From positions 62,001 through 126,000 of the forward strand of contig VRUJ01000005.1 in the NCBI GenBank assembly GCA_019456165.1: a DNA stretch of 64,000 bases, read 5' to 3'. Positions 52,655-60,256 of the stretch are shown one piece after another. This DNA comes from Chloroflexota bacterium. Lineage in GTDB: Bacteria > Chloroflexota > Anaerolineae > Anaerolineales > UBA11579. The translations under genes were made by a program, and so were the position numbers. The notes below the pieces were generated by a model, which did no database searches, was not told where the DNA came from, and saw nothing but the letters and a program-made list of their open reading frames with translations. Every line of letters begins with the position of its first letter. Position 1 is the stretch's first letter.

Positions 52655-53482
52655 TTATTTTTGAGCAATAATCTCAAAAGGCGCGATGTATTCTGCGGCG
52701 ATATTATCGATCATGTTTTTGAGTTTAGCTGGGGTGCTTTCTTTCATCAATGTGTGCAGCCCCAGAGGCGGTGGGCCGCCGTTGGCCTCGTTTTTTGCGC
52801 GCAGTTCTTTAAAGAAATCTAGCGCAAATTCGCCGCGATTGACCTCTTTGCTAACTTCAAACCCAGCCTCTGTCAAGGCTTGCTTGTACTCATCAGGCGA
52901 GGCTAAGGCGCTAGTGCTGTTTTCTGCTGCCCAAGGAACTGGAAAGGCCAACTCGCCTTCTTTTTGGCGCATAACATCATAGACCCCGAAAAATGCTCCT
53001 GGGCGCAGCACTCGGTTTACTTCGCTAAACAGCCGCGCCTTATCTTCAACATTCATACCCACGTGAAGCATGTAAGCGCCATCAAATGATTCATCTTGAA
53101 AAGACATTGAAAGCGCGTCCTCATGCTGCAGGGTGACCAGCTCATCCAACTTGACCCAGCTGCTTAGCGCATTCCCGGTCTCAATATACTCTTGGGTGAG
53201 ATCAATTCCCGTAACGCGATTATTGTATTTATTTGCCACGAATCGTGCCACGCCGCCAAGGCCGCAGCCCACATCGAGGATATGGTCTTGCTCAGAAAAG
53301 TTGAGTTGATCAAATAAATGCTCAGTAGCCACTCGGCCGCCAATATGGAACTCATCCACAGCGGCAAGATCTTCAATCGTGACGCTGTCTAGCGTTTTTC
53401 CCAGCTTAGCGATGGATGTTTCAATCGCGTTAAGTAAATCTCCATGCAAATAGGTTTCTGTTACGGCATTGATATTTAACAT
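52655..53482 (-). CDS. Class I SAM-dependent methyltransferase (UbiE/gTMT-like)
   Basis: 275 residues. ILDVGCGLGGVARFVANKYNNRVTGIDLTQEYIETGN is motif I plus the acidic strand, AYMLHVGMNVEDKARLFSEVNRVLRPGAFFGVYDVM covers motifs IV-VI. It resembles small-molecule C/O/N-methyltransferases such as those on quinones, tocopherols or glycine betaine precursors. Substrate unknown. GGAG lies before the ATG. Alone. Confidence 0.88.
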   Translation of the reverse strand: MLNINAVTETYLHGDLLNAIETSIAKLGKTLDSVTIEDLAAVDEFHIGGRVATEHLFDQLNFSEQDHILDVGCGLGGVARFVANKYNNRVTGIDLTQEYIETGNALSSWVKLDELVTLQHEDALSMSFQDESFDGAYMLHVGMNVEDKARLFSEVNRVLRPGAFFGVYDVMRQKEGELAFPVPWAAENSTSALASPDEYKQALTEAGFEVSKEVNRGEFALDFFKELRAKNEANGGPPPLGLHTLMKESTPAKLKNMIDNIAAEYIAPFEIIAQK

Positions 53483-53734
53483 ATTTTTTCTCCAATCGTT
53501 TATTATATTTTGAAAATATCTTTTGGATAACCCGCCGATAAGGCAGATAACAACATAAGTGTCTTGCTTTTTTAAATAGCCCAGAATATGTGTAGGCTAG
53601 TATTATTATGACTAAGACGAGTATATATATCATGTTTCGATATGGAACGCAAGGTTTTCGGGTGTGATTTTTGACCATACCATGCCACCCCGTCCAACCT
53701 TAACCGGCGCGACATCCATCTACAACCGTACCCC

Positions 53735-53758
53735 AACAAGGGGCTTAAGCCCCTTGTT
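53735..53758. repeat. 24-base perfect palindrome, AAGGGGCTTAAGCCCCTT type
   Basis: The 24-base palindrome runs AACAAGGGGCTT / AAGCCCCTTGTT and is followed by TT. It lies in the 347-base gene-free stretch 53483-53829, which otherwise shows no gene, promoter or RNA motif. The same core is at 52527-52542. Confidence 0.75.
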
Positions 53759-53829
53759 TTCCACATAAGTCCCATCCCCTTTTTCAACCCGATTTGACGT
53801 TTCAACCAGTTCACAGTATTATCACGCCT

Positions 53830-55101
53830 ATGCGCTGGCGGAAGCGGATCAGACTTACTATCAGGCTCATTTTTCTCACCATGTTCATCCAGGTTTTAGG
53901 GCCAAGCAGCTTGCCCCCGGGTGATGAACTTACGCGGGTGCGCGCCTTCACCCGCAGCATTGAGTTCGATTTCGCGGATTGGACCTTAGACGCTTTGATC
54001 GTAAAGCTCAATCAGATTTCGCTGCCCGTGGCAGATTATCTGGATGAGGCCGCGCAACACCGGGTAGTTTTAGATTTCCTGGATCTAGTGAGGGAGATAC
54101 GCACCACTGAATTTGAACTCGAACTCATTTACGCCGATCCCAACGAAGAAAACGTTGAAGCGGCAGCCGCTCCACTCAGCCAGCAGTTAGATGCGCTTTA
54201 TGCGCAGCGCGATGAGTTAGGACCGCTTGCTGAGACTGTGCTGCAAAGCCAACTAAAAGTTATCCTTACCGAAATGGGATTCACCCTTGGCGGGCAGCCG
54301 CTGCCGCCCATACTTTACCGCAGCACGCCGCTACCCTGGGCGTTGATCGTTTCACCCCGCGAAATAATCCGTCAAGACGCCAATATTTCCTTGCGCACGG
54401 AGCAAACTTTGGAGCAGAACATCGCATTGGAAGATGAGATCAGCCAGGCGTTGGATGTCTCCACATTGGTTGTACCGGTGGGCGGTGTCGGCTCCTACCC
54501 GACGATGGTTGCCCAAACCACAAACCTGAACTGGCTTTCTACGGTGATCGCGCATGAATGGATCCACAATTTCCTCACCCTGCGCCCTTTAGGCATGTCC
54601 TATAATGAATCCAATGAATTGCGCATAATAAATGAGACTGCGGCCAGCCTGGCAGGGGATGAGATTGGCCATCAGTTAATCGCAAGCTTTTATCCAGAGT
54701 TTCTCCCCCCTCCCCCAGCTCCGCAAGTAGATAACTCCGAGAGTGAACCACCACCGCCTGAACCGCTCGCGTTTGACTTCCGCGCCGAAATGCACGAGAC
54801 GCGCATCACCACAGACGCATTGCTGGCGGATGGAGAGATTGAGGCCGCCGAGGCTTATATGGAAGCCCGCCGCTCATTCTTTTGGGAGCACGGCTACCGC
54901 ATCAGAAAGCTCAACCAGGCTTATTTTGCTTTCTACGGCGCGTATGCCGATGCCCCTATTGGGGCCGCTGGGGAAGACCCTGTGGGAGCCGCGGTACGCG
55001 CCTTCCGCCTCCAAAGTGACACTCTGGAGGATTTTATCAAACGATTGTCTTGGCTCACATCCTTTGAACAACTGGAAGCATTGTTAGAAGAAGCGCCATA
55101 A
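53830..55101 (+). CDS. Membrane-anchored HExxH (gluzincin-like) protein
   Basis: 423 residues from the ATG at 53830. An N-terminal helix (about 5-25, after MRWRKR) anchors it. The active-site motif VIAHEWIHNFL (His242-Glu-x-x-His246) is followed 23 residues later by Glu269 in NETAAS, the spacing of gluzincin metallopeptidases. The Pro/Glu-rich insert (about 297-312) is a linker. Not a family I recognise by name. Likely a zinc peptidase acting outside the membrane. It lies 130 bases before the selenoprotein candidate, with a palindrome between. Confidence 0.75.
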   Translation: MRWRKRIRLTIRLIFLTMFIQVLGPSSLPPGDELTRVRAFTRSIEFDFADWTLDALIVKLNQISLPVADYLDEAAQHRVVLDFLDLVREIRTTEFELELIYADPNEENVEAAAAPLSQQLDALYAQRDELGPLAETVLQSQLKVILTEMGFTLGGQPLPPILYRSTPLPWALIVSPREIIRQDANISLRTEQTLEQNIALEDEISQALDVSTLVVPVGGVGSYPTMVAQTTNLNWLSTVIAHEWIHNFLTLRPLGMSYNESNELRIINETAASLAGDEIGHQLIASFYPEFLPPPPAPQVDNSESEPPPPEPLAFDFRAEMHETRITTDALLADGEIEAAEAYMEARRSFFWEHGYRIRKLNQAYFAFYGAYADAPIGAAGEDPVGAAVRAFRLQSDTLEDFIKRLSWLTSFEQLEALLEEAP

Positions 55102-55113
55102 ATATGGAAATGA

Positions 55114-55144
55114 AACCCGAAGGGTTTTAAAAACCCTTCGGGTT
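55114..55144. repeat. Dispersed palindrome, AACCCGAAGGGTTTT type
   Basis: AACCCGAAGGGTTTT (55114-55128) and AAAACCCTTCGGGTT (55130-55144) are perfect 15-base inverted arms directly after the HExxH gene stop. Related in style to the AACCTTGCGAA units and likely to serve as a transcript end. Confidence 0.8.
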
Positions 55145-55233
55145 CAGGCACCAACTAAATTACTACTACCAAGAACCACACCCAACGGCTTTTACTGGTA
55201 AAATGATTGCCGCTCATGACAGGGTTAGCATAA

Positions 55234-56469
55234 ATGCAAAAACGACTTCTCATCCTAATGACTCTGGTACTGCTAAATTTAACAGCATGCCAATCAGAGA
55301 TTCAATCAGAAACCGCCACTCAGGAACCCGTCCCTTCGGCCATTGGAGGAATTCCTTACGCACCCCAACCCAACTGTACAGTCAGCTCCCCACAACCCAC
55401 TCCCGGCCCCACCCAACAGTCCATCTTCCCTGCGGTCAGTGAGCAAGATTGGGCGCTCGGACCGGAAACTGCCAGCCTGACGATTATTGAATACGGTGAT
55501 TTCCAGTGAACAGGCTGCGCGGCTCTTGCACCCGTGTTGGCGCAGCTCACAGGAGATTTTCCAGATGACGTTCGCCTGGTCTTCCGCCACTATCCATTAA
55601 TTACAATCCACGATAATGCTGCCTTTGCCGTACAAGCAGCCGAAGCAGCCGGATTGCAAGGTGAGTTTTGGGCGATGCACGACATCTTGTATACCAAGCA
55701 AGCCGAATGGACCGAGCTATCAATGTCTGATTTTGAATCCTGGCTGCTGACCGAAGCGGAAGCACTCGAACTCGACGTCGAGCTGTTTGCCAGCGATTTG
55801 GTAAGCGATGAATTGGCGGCCAAAGCCCAACTAGCCTGGGAAACAAATCTCGAGGCCGGTCTCCCAGGCACTCCAATCATCTTGCTGAATGGGTGGCCAT
55901 ATGACGGTCCTGATGATTACACCAGCTTTGCTTTCATCGCCAGTGTATACGCCATCGAAAAATTACAATTCAGCTCTTGTCCCGAAATGAGCATCGATCC
56001 CTTGAAACAATATATCGCTACTTTGCACACAGAAAAAGGTGATATCGTGATTGAGCTTTTCCCCGAGATTGCCCCCCGGGCGGTGAATAGTTTTATATTC
56101 TTAGCCGAAAACGACTGGTATGACAACGTAACCTTCCACCGCGTGCTGGAAGGTTTTATGGCCCAGAGCGGCGACCCCTCCGGCACTGGAGTGGGAGGAC
56201 CTGGGTATCTTTTCGATATCGAGACCTCCCCCGAGGTTACATTCGACCGTCCCGGCCTGTTTGCGATGGCTAATGCCGGGCCAGGTTCGAACGGCAGCCA
56301 ATTCTTCATCACTTTCTCTGCTACGCCCCATTTGAATGGGCAGTTCACCATCTTTGGCGAGGTGATTAGCGGCATGGATGTAGTCTATAGCCTGACATTA
56401 CGTAACCCCCAAGTACCCGACCAGCCTGCCGGTGATTTAATTCTAGATGTGAGTATCGAGGTTCGATGA
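55234..56469 (+). CDS. Candidate selenocysteine-containing DsbA-like/cyclophilin fusion lipoprotein
   Basis: One frame spans 412 codons, interrupted only by TGA at 55507-55509 (codon 92). Residues 1-19 are a signal peptide ending in LNLTAC. Next comes a Pro/Thr linker, then a thioredoxin-fold DsbA-like domain (about 70-245): EYGDFQ-[TGA]-TGCAALAP, where relatives have Cys, so reading TGA as Sec gives U92-T-G-C95. VRLVFRHYPL and GLPGTPIILLNGWP (cis-Pro) confirm the fold. A cyclophilin domain fills about 265-411 (FHRVLEGFMAQSGDPSGTG, FAMANAGPGSNGSQFFIT), with PPIase residues kept. It should handle disulfides and prolines in exported proteins. ATGA overlap with the PrsW gene. Alternative: a nonsense mutation of a Cys codon. 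Confidence 0.72.
55510..55546 (+). promoter_or_regulatory. Candidate bacterial SECIS hairpin after the TGA
   Basis: Directly after the TGA, GCTGCGC (55514-55520) and GCGCAGC (55540-55546) form a perfect 7-base-pair stem around a 19-base loop that begins with GG. An alternative inner stem CGCGG/CCGTG (55518-55522 with 55532-55536) has a 9-base loop. Position, size and a G at the loop start are those expected for bacterial SECIS elements. Folding was not computed. Confidence 0.5.
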
Positions 56470-57749
56470 GCGCATCAGACCAAATAAATAATACTGTTTC
56501 AGAAACTGCGAATGAATCACAGCAGAATGTGCATTGGCCCTCAGCCTTGCAGGTTATCTTCAGCGCCATAGCTACACTTGGGTTGTGGGCGATTGCTTTA
56601 TTCTTCTTGCTAATAAGTTTAATTGAAAGTTTCGGAGCAGATGGCAATCTAGATCTGGGTACGACAACGCTGATGAGCGCGGCTGGCTTTGCATTTTTAG
56701 GCTTATCCGCGCTTCTTTCCGCGGGATTCGCTCTGCTGCGCATCATTGGAAAGACCATAGAAGATTTCCCCAGTTTACGGAAGTTGGGGCGCGCGCTGCG
56801 GCCGCCTGTGCTCATACTTCTCTTCCCGATAATTTGGGCAGCAGGCGCTTGGGCAGCCAGGGATCTTCGCTTTTCTTTTGTAGTATTACCCCCCTTGAAT
56901 TTATTAGCCGTGAGTTTACCTATTTTATGGATAGTTTGGGTAGGCGCACGCAAATTGCCTTCGGGTTCGTGGCAGCGCAAGTGGGGGTTGTTCGCTACCG
57001 GCTCAATTCTCAGCCCGATGATAATCTTGGTTTTAGAAGGCTTCGTGATGATATTTTTCGCGGTTCTGGCCTTGGTAATGAACCCTGACCTATTACTTGA
57101 ACTTGAGCGCATGAGCGTGGGACGGGCCATTGGAGTCGAGGAATCCGAAATGCTTTCCAGGATTGTTTCCAAATTCATTGTCCAACCAGAAATACTTATG
57201 ATCGTGCTGGCCTTATTCTCAGTTGCCGTGCCATTGATCGAGGAATTGTTCAAGACTTTAGGAGTATGGTTCTTGGCAGGCAGAAATCTGAAGCCAGTAG
57301 AGGGATTTACCGCAGGTATGATCAGCGGAGCTGGTTTCGCGTTGGTCGAAACTTTACTCTCCTCAAGCGCCCCACAGGACTGGGGATTATTTGTCCTTGT
57401 TCGTATTGGAACCAGCCTCGTGCACATTTTCACCGGCGGGTTAATCGGATGGGGTTTAGTTTTAGCATGGACCGAAAAGCGTTATTTACACTTGGCTGGC
57501 GCATATTTATTAGCGGTAGTTTTCCACGGCATTTGGAATGCTGTCACAGTACTTATGGGAGTAGCTCTCTTGCCCCCAAACCCCGAGGGGGGCTTGGTTT
57601 TGCCCATATATTTTATCATTATCGGACCAATTTTTCTATTGTTTACCAGTCTGGCTACTTTTATATATTTGGTGTATAGTAACCGCCGCTTGTCCGCTTC
57701 CCAGGATATGCCCAGCGATGCGATACCAGAGGCAGTTGAGCAAATTTAA
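56466..57749 (+). CDS. PrsW-family intramembrane metalloprotease
   Basis: 427 residues with about nine membrane helices. The family motifs appear in order: PLIEELFKTLGVW (EExxK), SGAGFALVETLL (F-x-x-x-E), LVHIFTGGLIGWGL (H) and FHGIWNAVTVL (H-x-x-W-N), which gather the metal and catalytic residues. PrsW cuts an anti-sigma factor in Bacillus; the local target is unknown. ATGA overlap with the selenoprotein candidate indicates translational coupling and a shared envelope role. Confidence 0.9.
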   Translation: MSASDQINNTVSETANESQQNVHWPSALQVIFSAIATLGLWAIALFFLLISLIESFGADGNLDLGTTTLMSAAGFAFLGLSALLSAGFALLRIIGKTIEDFPSLRKLGRALRPPVLILLFPIIWAAGAWAARDLRFSFVVLPPLNLLAVSLPILWIVWVGARKLPSGSWQRKWGLFATGSILSPMIILVLEGFVMIFFAVLALVMNPDLLLELERMSVGRAIGVEESEMLSRIVSKFIVQPEILMIVLALFSVAVPLIEELFKTLGVWFLAGRNLKPVEGFTAGMISGAGFALVETLLSSSAPQDWGLFVLVRIGTSLVHIFTGGLIGWGLVLAWTEKRYLHLAGAYLLAVVFHGIWNAVTVLMGVALLPPNPEGGLVLPIYFIIIGPIFLLFTSLATFIYLVYSNRRLSASQDMPSDAIPEAVEQI

Positions 57750-57775
57750 ATTTATTTCAGGAGCGCTATGAACTT

Positions 57776-58429
57776 ATGGAGTTAATCACCGATTTCATCG
57801 ACTTTTTCATCCACCTTGATGAACACCTCAATGCGATCATCGATACATATGGCCCCTGGACATATCTGATCTTGTTCCTGATCATCTTTGCGGAGACCGG
57901 CCTGGTCATCGCTCCAATATTGCCGGGTGATTCGCTGTTGTTTGCCGCGGCCACCTTTGCGGCTCTAGGCGAGCTCAATCTCATAATCCTATACGTAGGG
58001 TTCATGGCCGCGGCTATCATCGGGGATAGCGTTAACTATGCTGTCGGCCATTACATAGGGCCGCGCGTTTTTAAGGAAGATATGCGCTTTTTAAAGCGTG
58101 AATACCTGGATCAAACCGAACGTTTCTATGAGGAATACGGCGGAAAGGCCGTTATCCTGGCGCGTTACGTCCCCATTATTCGCACTTTCGTGCCCTTTGT
58201 GGCTGGTGTCAGCTCAATGACCTACGACAAGTTCATCTTTTATAACGTGGTAGGCGGCGTCATGTGGGTGGCTCTCTTCGTCACCCTGGGTTATTTCTTT
58301 GGTACTATCCCCGCGGTGGAGGAGAACTTTACTTTAGCCATAATGGTAATCATTTTCGTTTCCTTGCTGCCGGGCATTTATGAGTACGTGCGCGCCCGAC
58401 GGCGAAAAAAGCAATCCCCAGAAGCATAA
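57776..58429 (+). CDS. DedA/VTT-family membrane protein, copy 1
   Basis: 217 residues. ETGLVIAPILPGDSLLFAAATFAALG and the later YGGKAVILARYVPIIRTFVPFVAGVSSMTYDKFIFYN are the DedA signatures, including the GD acid pair and the R-x3-P-x-x-R region. DedA proteins flip undecaprenyl phosphate or polar lipids across the membrane. About 27 of 217 residues differ from copy 2 at 59500 by hand count. GGAG lies before the start. Follows PrsW by 26 bases; a palindrome follows the stop. Confidence 0.94.
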   Translation: MELITDFIDFFIHLDEHLNAIIDTYGPWTYLILFLIIFAETGLVIAPILPGDSLLFAAATFAALGELNLIILYVGFMAAAIIGDSVNYAVGHYIGPRVFKEDMRFLKREYLDQTERFYEEYGGKAVILARYVPIIRTFVPFVAGVSSMTYDKFIFYNVVGGVMWVALFVTLGYFFGTIPAVEENFTLAIMVIIFVSLLPGIYEYVRARRRKKQSPEA

Positions 58430-58456
58430 GTTAACGCGGATAAATTATTTAATTAC

Positions 58457-58492
58457 AAACCTTGCGAAGGTTTAAAACCTTCACAAGGTTTT
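58457..58492. repeat. Palindrome of the AACCTTGCGAA family
   Basis: AACCTTGCGAAGGTTT and AAACCTTCACAAGGTT (one mismatch) followed by TTTT, 28 bases after DedA copy 1. Works as a terminator candidate. Confidence 0.8.
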
Positions 58493-58627
58493 TCTATTCT
58501 CCTACTTTTACCTGCCATCTTTGAGATTTTATAGGTCTATAGGAAAACCCGGAAATAATTTTTACCAATTAAAGATGATACAATCATTTTTCACCTTGAT
58601 ATTAAATACAAATTCAAGGAGGATAAG

Positions 58628-59410
58628 ATGCTAGTCGAAAAAAAATCCCGAAAATCATTTCTTCTCATATTTCTAATGTTATTAACGACAATTTTTGCTT
58701 GTAACCTTCCTGGCGGGGAGGATCAGGCTGCCGATGAGCAGCTAACCGGGGAGCAAGTACAATCCAATGATACCAGCGGACAGGGAGTCGACGATACAGA
58801 GCCAATAGAAACTGATACCCCTGGTGAAGAGCCCGCGACTGAAGCGGTCGAAGAGCAAACAAGTATAACTTTCGCTTCAAGTGATCCTTGCCAAATCGTC
58901 ACCCAGGAGCAGGCTGAGACCGCCTTCGGATTGGCTGTGGAAAGCGTAATTCCTGCCAGCGATGCATCACTCAATTCATGCACTTATATGATAGGCGCAG
59001 GTGAAAAACTCATCACCGTATCAGTATGGGAAGGAGAAAACGCCAAAAGCTACTTCATCAATGAAATCGCACAATTAAGTAATGACTGCGGTCTGTCTTT
59101 TTCATTCAGCACTGATCCTGAAGAACCCACTCCCTTTCCGGATGAGTACCAGCTTCTTCTTGATGAAACGATTCCCGCTTTGTTTCAAATGCATACAGAT
59201 TTATATCAAGCTTGTGAGTACGGGGCTGAACCCATACCGGAGTTTGGCAGATCAGCCTACAGCATCTATACATTTATTGAGGCGGGGCTAGTGGGAATAG
59301 CTACTGATGATATGTTTGTTACATTTGTTTATTTTGATTCCGGACAAGACAAAACAGCTTCGCTTGAATCTGTTTTAGAGCTGCTGCGGATCATATTCCA
59401 GGAAAATTGA
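58628..59410 (+). CDS. Exported lipoprotein with DUF3558-like domain
   Basis: 260 residues. Signal peptide with lipobox LLTTIFAC, an acidic Asp/Glu/Thr linker (about 25-72), then a domain with SDPCQIVTQEQAETAFGL...NSCTYM, a Cys pair typical of DUF3558-type lipoproteins. Function unknown. AAGGAGG lies before the ATG. It sits between the two DedA copies. Confidence 0.8.
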   Translation: MLVEKKSRKSFLLIFLMLLTTIFACNLPGGEDQAADEQLTGEQVQSNDTSGQGVDDTEPIETDTPGEEPATEAVEEQTSITFASSDPCQIVTQEQAETAFGLAVESVIPASDASLNSCTYMIGAGEKLITVSVWEGENAKSYFINEIAQLSNDCGLSFSFSTDPEEPTPFPDEYQLLLDETIPALFQMHTDLYQACEYGAEPIPEFGRSAYSIYTFIEAGLVGIATDDMFVTFVYFDSGQDKTASLESVLELLRIIFQEN

Positions 59411-59499
59411 ATGATATTACAAGCTCTTGCAGAAGGAGGAAGCGCCGCTGAAATTTGGCGGGGTGAGTGTGGGGGTGACTGAACAGGGAGGGTGAACTA

Positions 59500-60153
59500 A
59501 TGGAGTTAATCACCGATTTCATCGACTTTTTCATCCACTTTGACGAACACCTCAATGGGATCATCGATAGTTATGGACCCTGGACATATCTGCTCCTGTT
59601 CCTGATCATCTTTGCGGAGACCGGCCTGGTCATCGCGCCGATATTACCAGGGGATTCGCTGCTCATGGCCGCGGCCACATTTGCGGCTTTAGGCGAGCTC
59701 AATCTCATAATCCTATACGTAGGGTTCATGGCTGCGGCAATCATCGGTGATAGCGTCAATTATGCAGTTGGCCATTACATCGGGTCGCGTGTGTTCAAGG
59801 AAGATGTGCGCTTTTTTAAGCGTGAGTACCTCGATCAAACCAAACGTTTTTATGAGCAGTACGGTGGAAAAGCCGTTATCCTGGCGCGCTACGTCCCCGT
59901 CATGCGCACTTTTGTGCCATTTGTGGCTGGAGTCAGCTCAATGACCTACGACAAGTTCATCACGTATAACGTGGTTGGCAACGTCCTATGGGTTATGATA
60001 TTTGTTACCTTGGGTTTTTTGTTTGGTACTATTCCAGCGGTAAAGGAGAACTTTACATTAGCCATAATGGCGATCATTTTCATCTCGCTGTTGCCGGGCA
60101 TTATTAATTTCCTGCGCGCTCGAACACGAAAAAAGCAATCCCCAGAGGCATAA
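59500..60153 (+). CDS. DedA/VTT-family membrane protein, copy 2
   Basis: 217 residues, near-identical to copy 1 (57776-58429) in protein and largely in DNA; the first 39 bases of both genes are identical. Most differences lie in the last 60 residues (GNVLWVMIFVTLGFLFG, LPGIINFLRART). A recent tandem duplication. GGGAGG lies before the ATG. A related palindrome follows this copy too. Confidence 0.94.
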   Translation: MELITDFIDFFIHFDEHLNGIIDSYGPWTYLLLFLIIFAETGLVIAPILPGDSLLMAAATFAALGELNLIILYVGFMAAAIIGDSVNYAVGHYIGSRVFKEDVRFFKREYLDQTKRFYEQYGGKAVILARYVPVMRTFVPFVAGVSSMTYDKFITYNVVGNVLWVMIFVTLGFLFGTIPAVKENFTLAIMAIIFISLLPGIINFLRARTRKKQSPEA

Positions 60154-60178
60154 ACAACAGCGATATAATCTGAAACAC

Positions 60179-60213
60179 AAACCTTGCCAAGGTTTTGAAC
60201 CTTGGCAAGGTTG
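60179..60213. repeat. Palindrome of the AACCTTGCCAAGG family
   Basis: AACCTTGCCAAGG and CCTTGGCAAGGTT, 26 bases after DedA copy 2 with TTTTT after. Mirrors the palindrome behind copy 1, with C/G exchange in both arms so that pairing is kept. Confidence 0.8.
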
Positions 60214-60256
60214 CTTTTTCCTAATTATACAAACAGCTTACATCGTAATCAGCTTA

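Noticed and set aside
53430-53814. Two minus-strand frames upstream of the methyltransferase
   Set aside because: Basic, low-quality translations across palindromes and AT-rich DNA; no start signal.
55534-56469. Separate gene starting at GTG 55534
   Set aside because: It would lack a ribosome binding site, a signal peptide and the first half of the thioredoxin fold; the frame joins the upstream part exactly.
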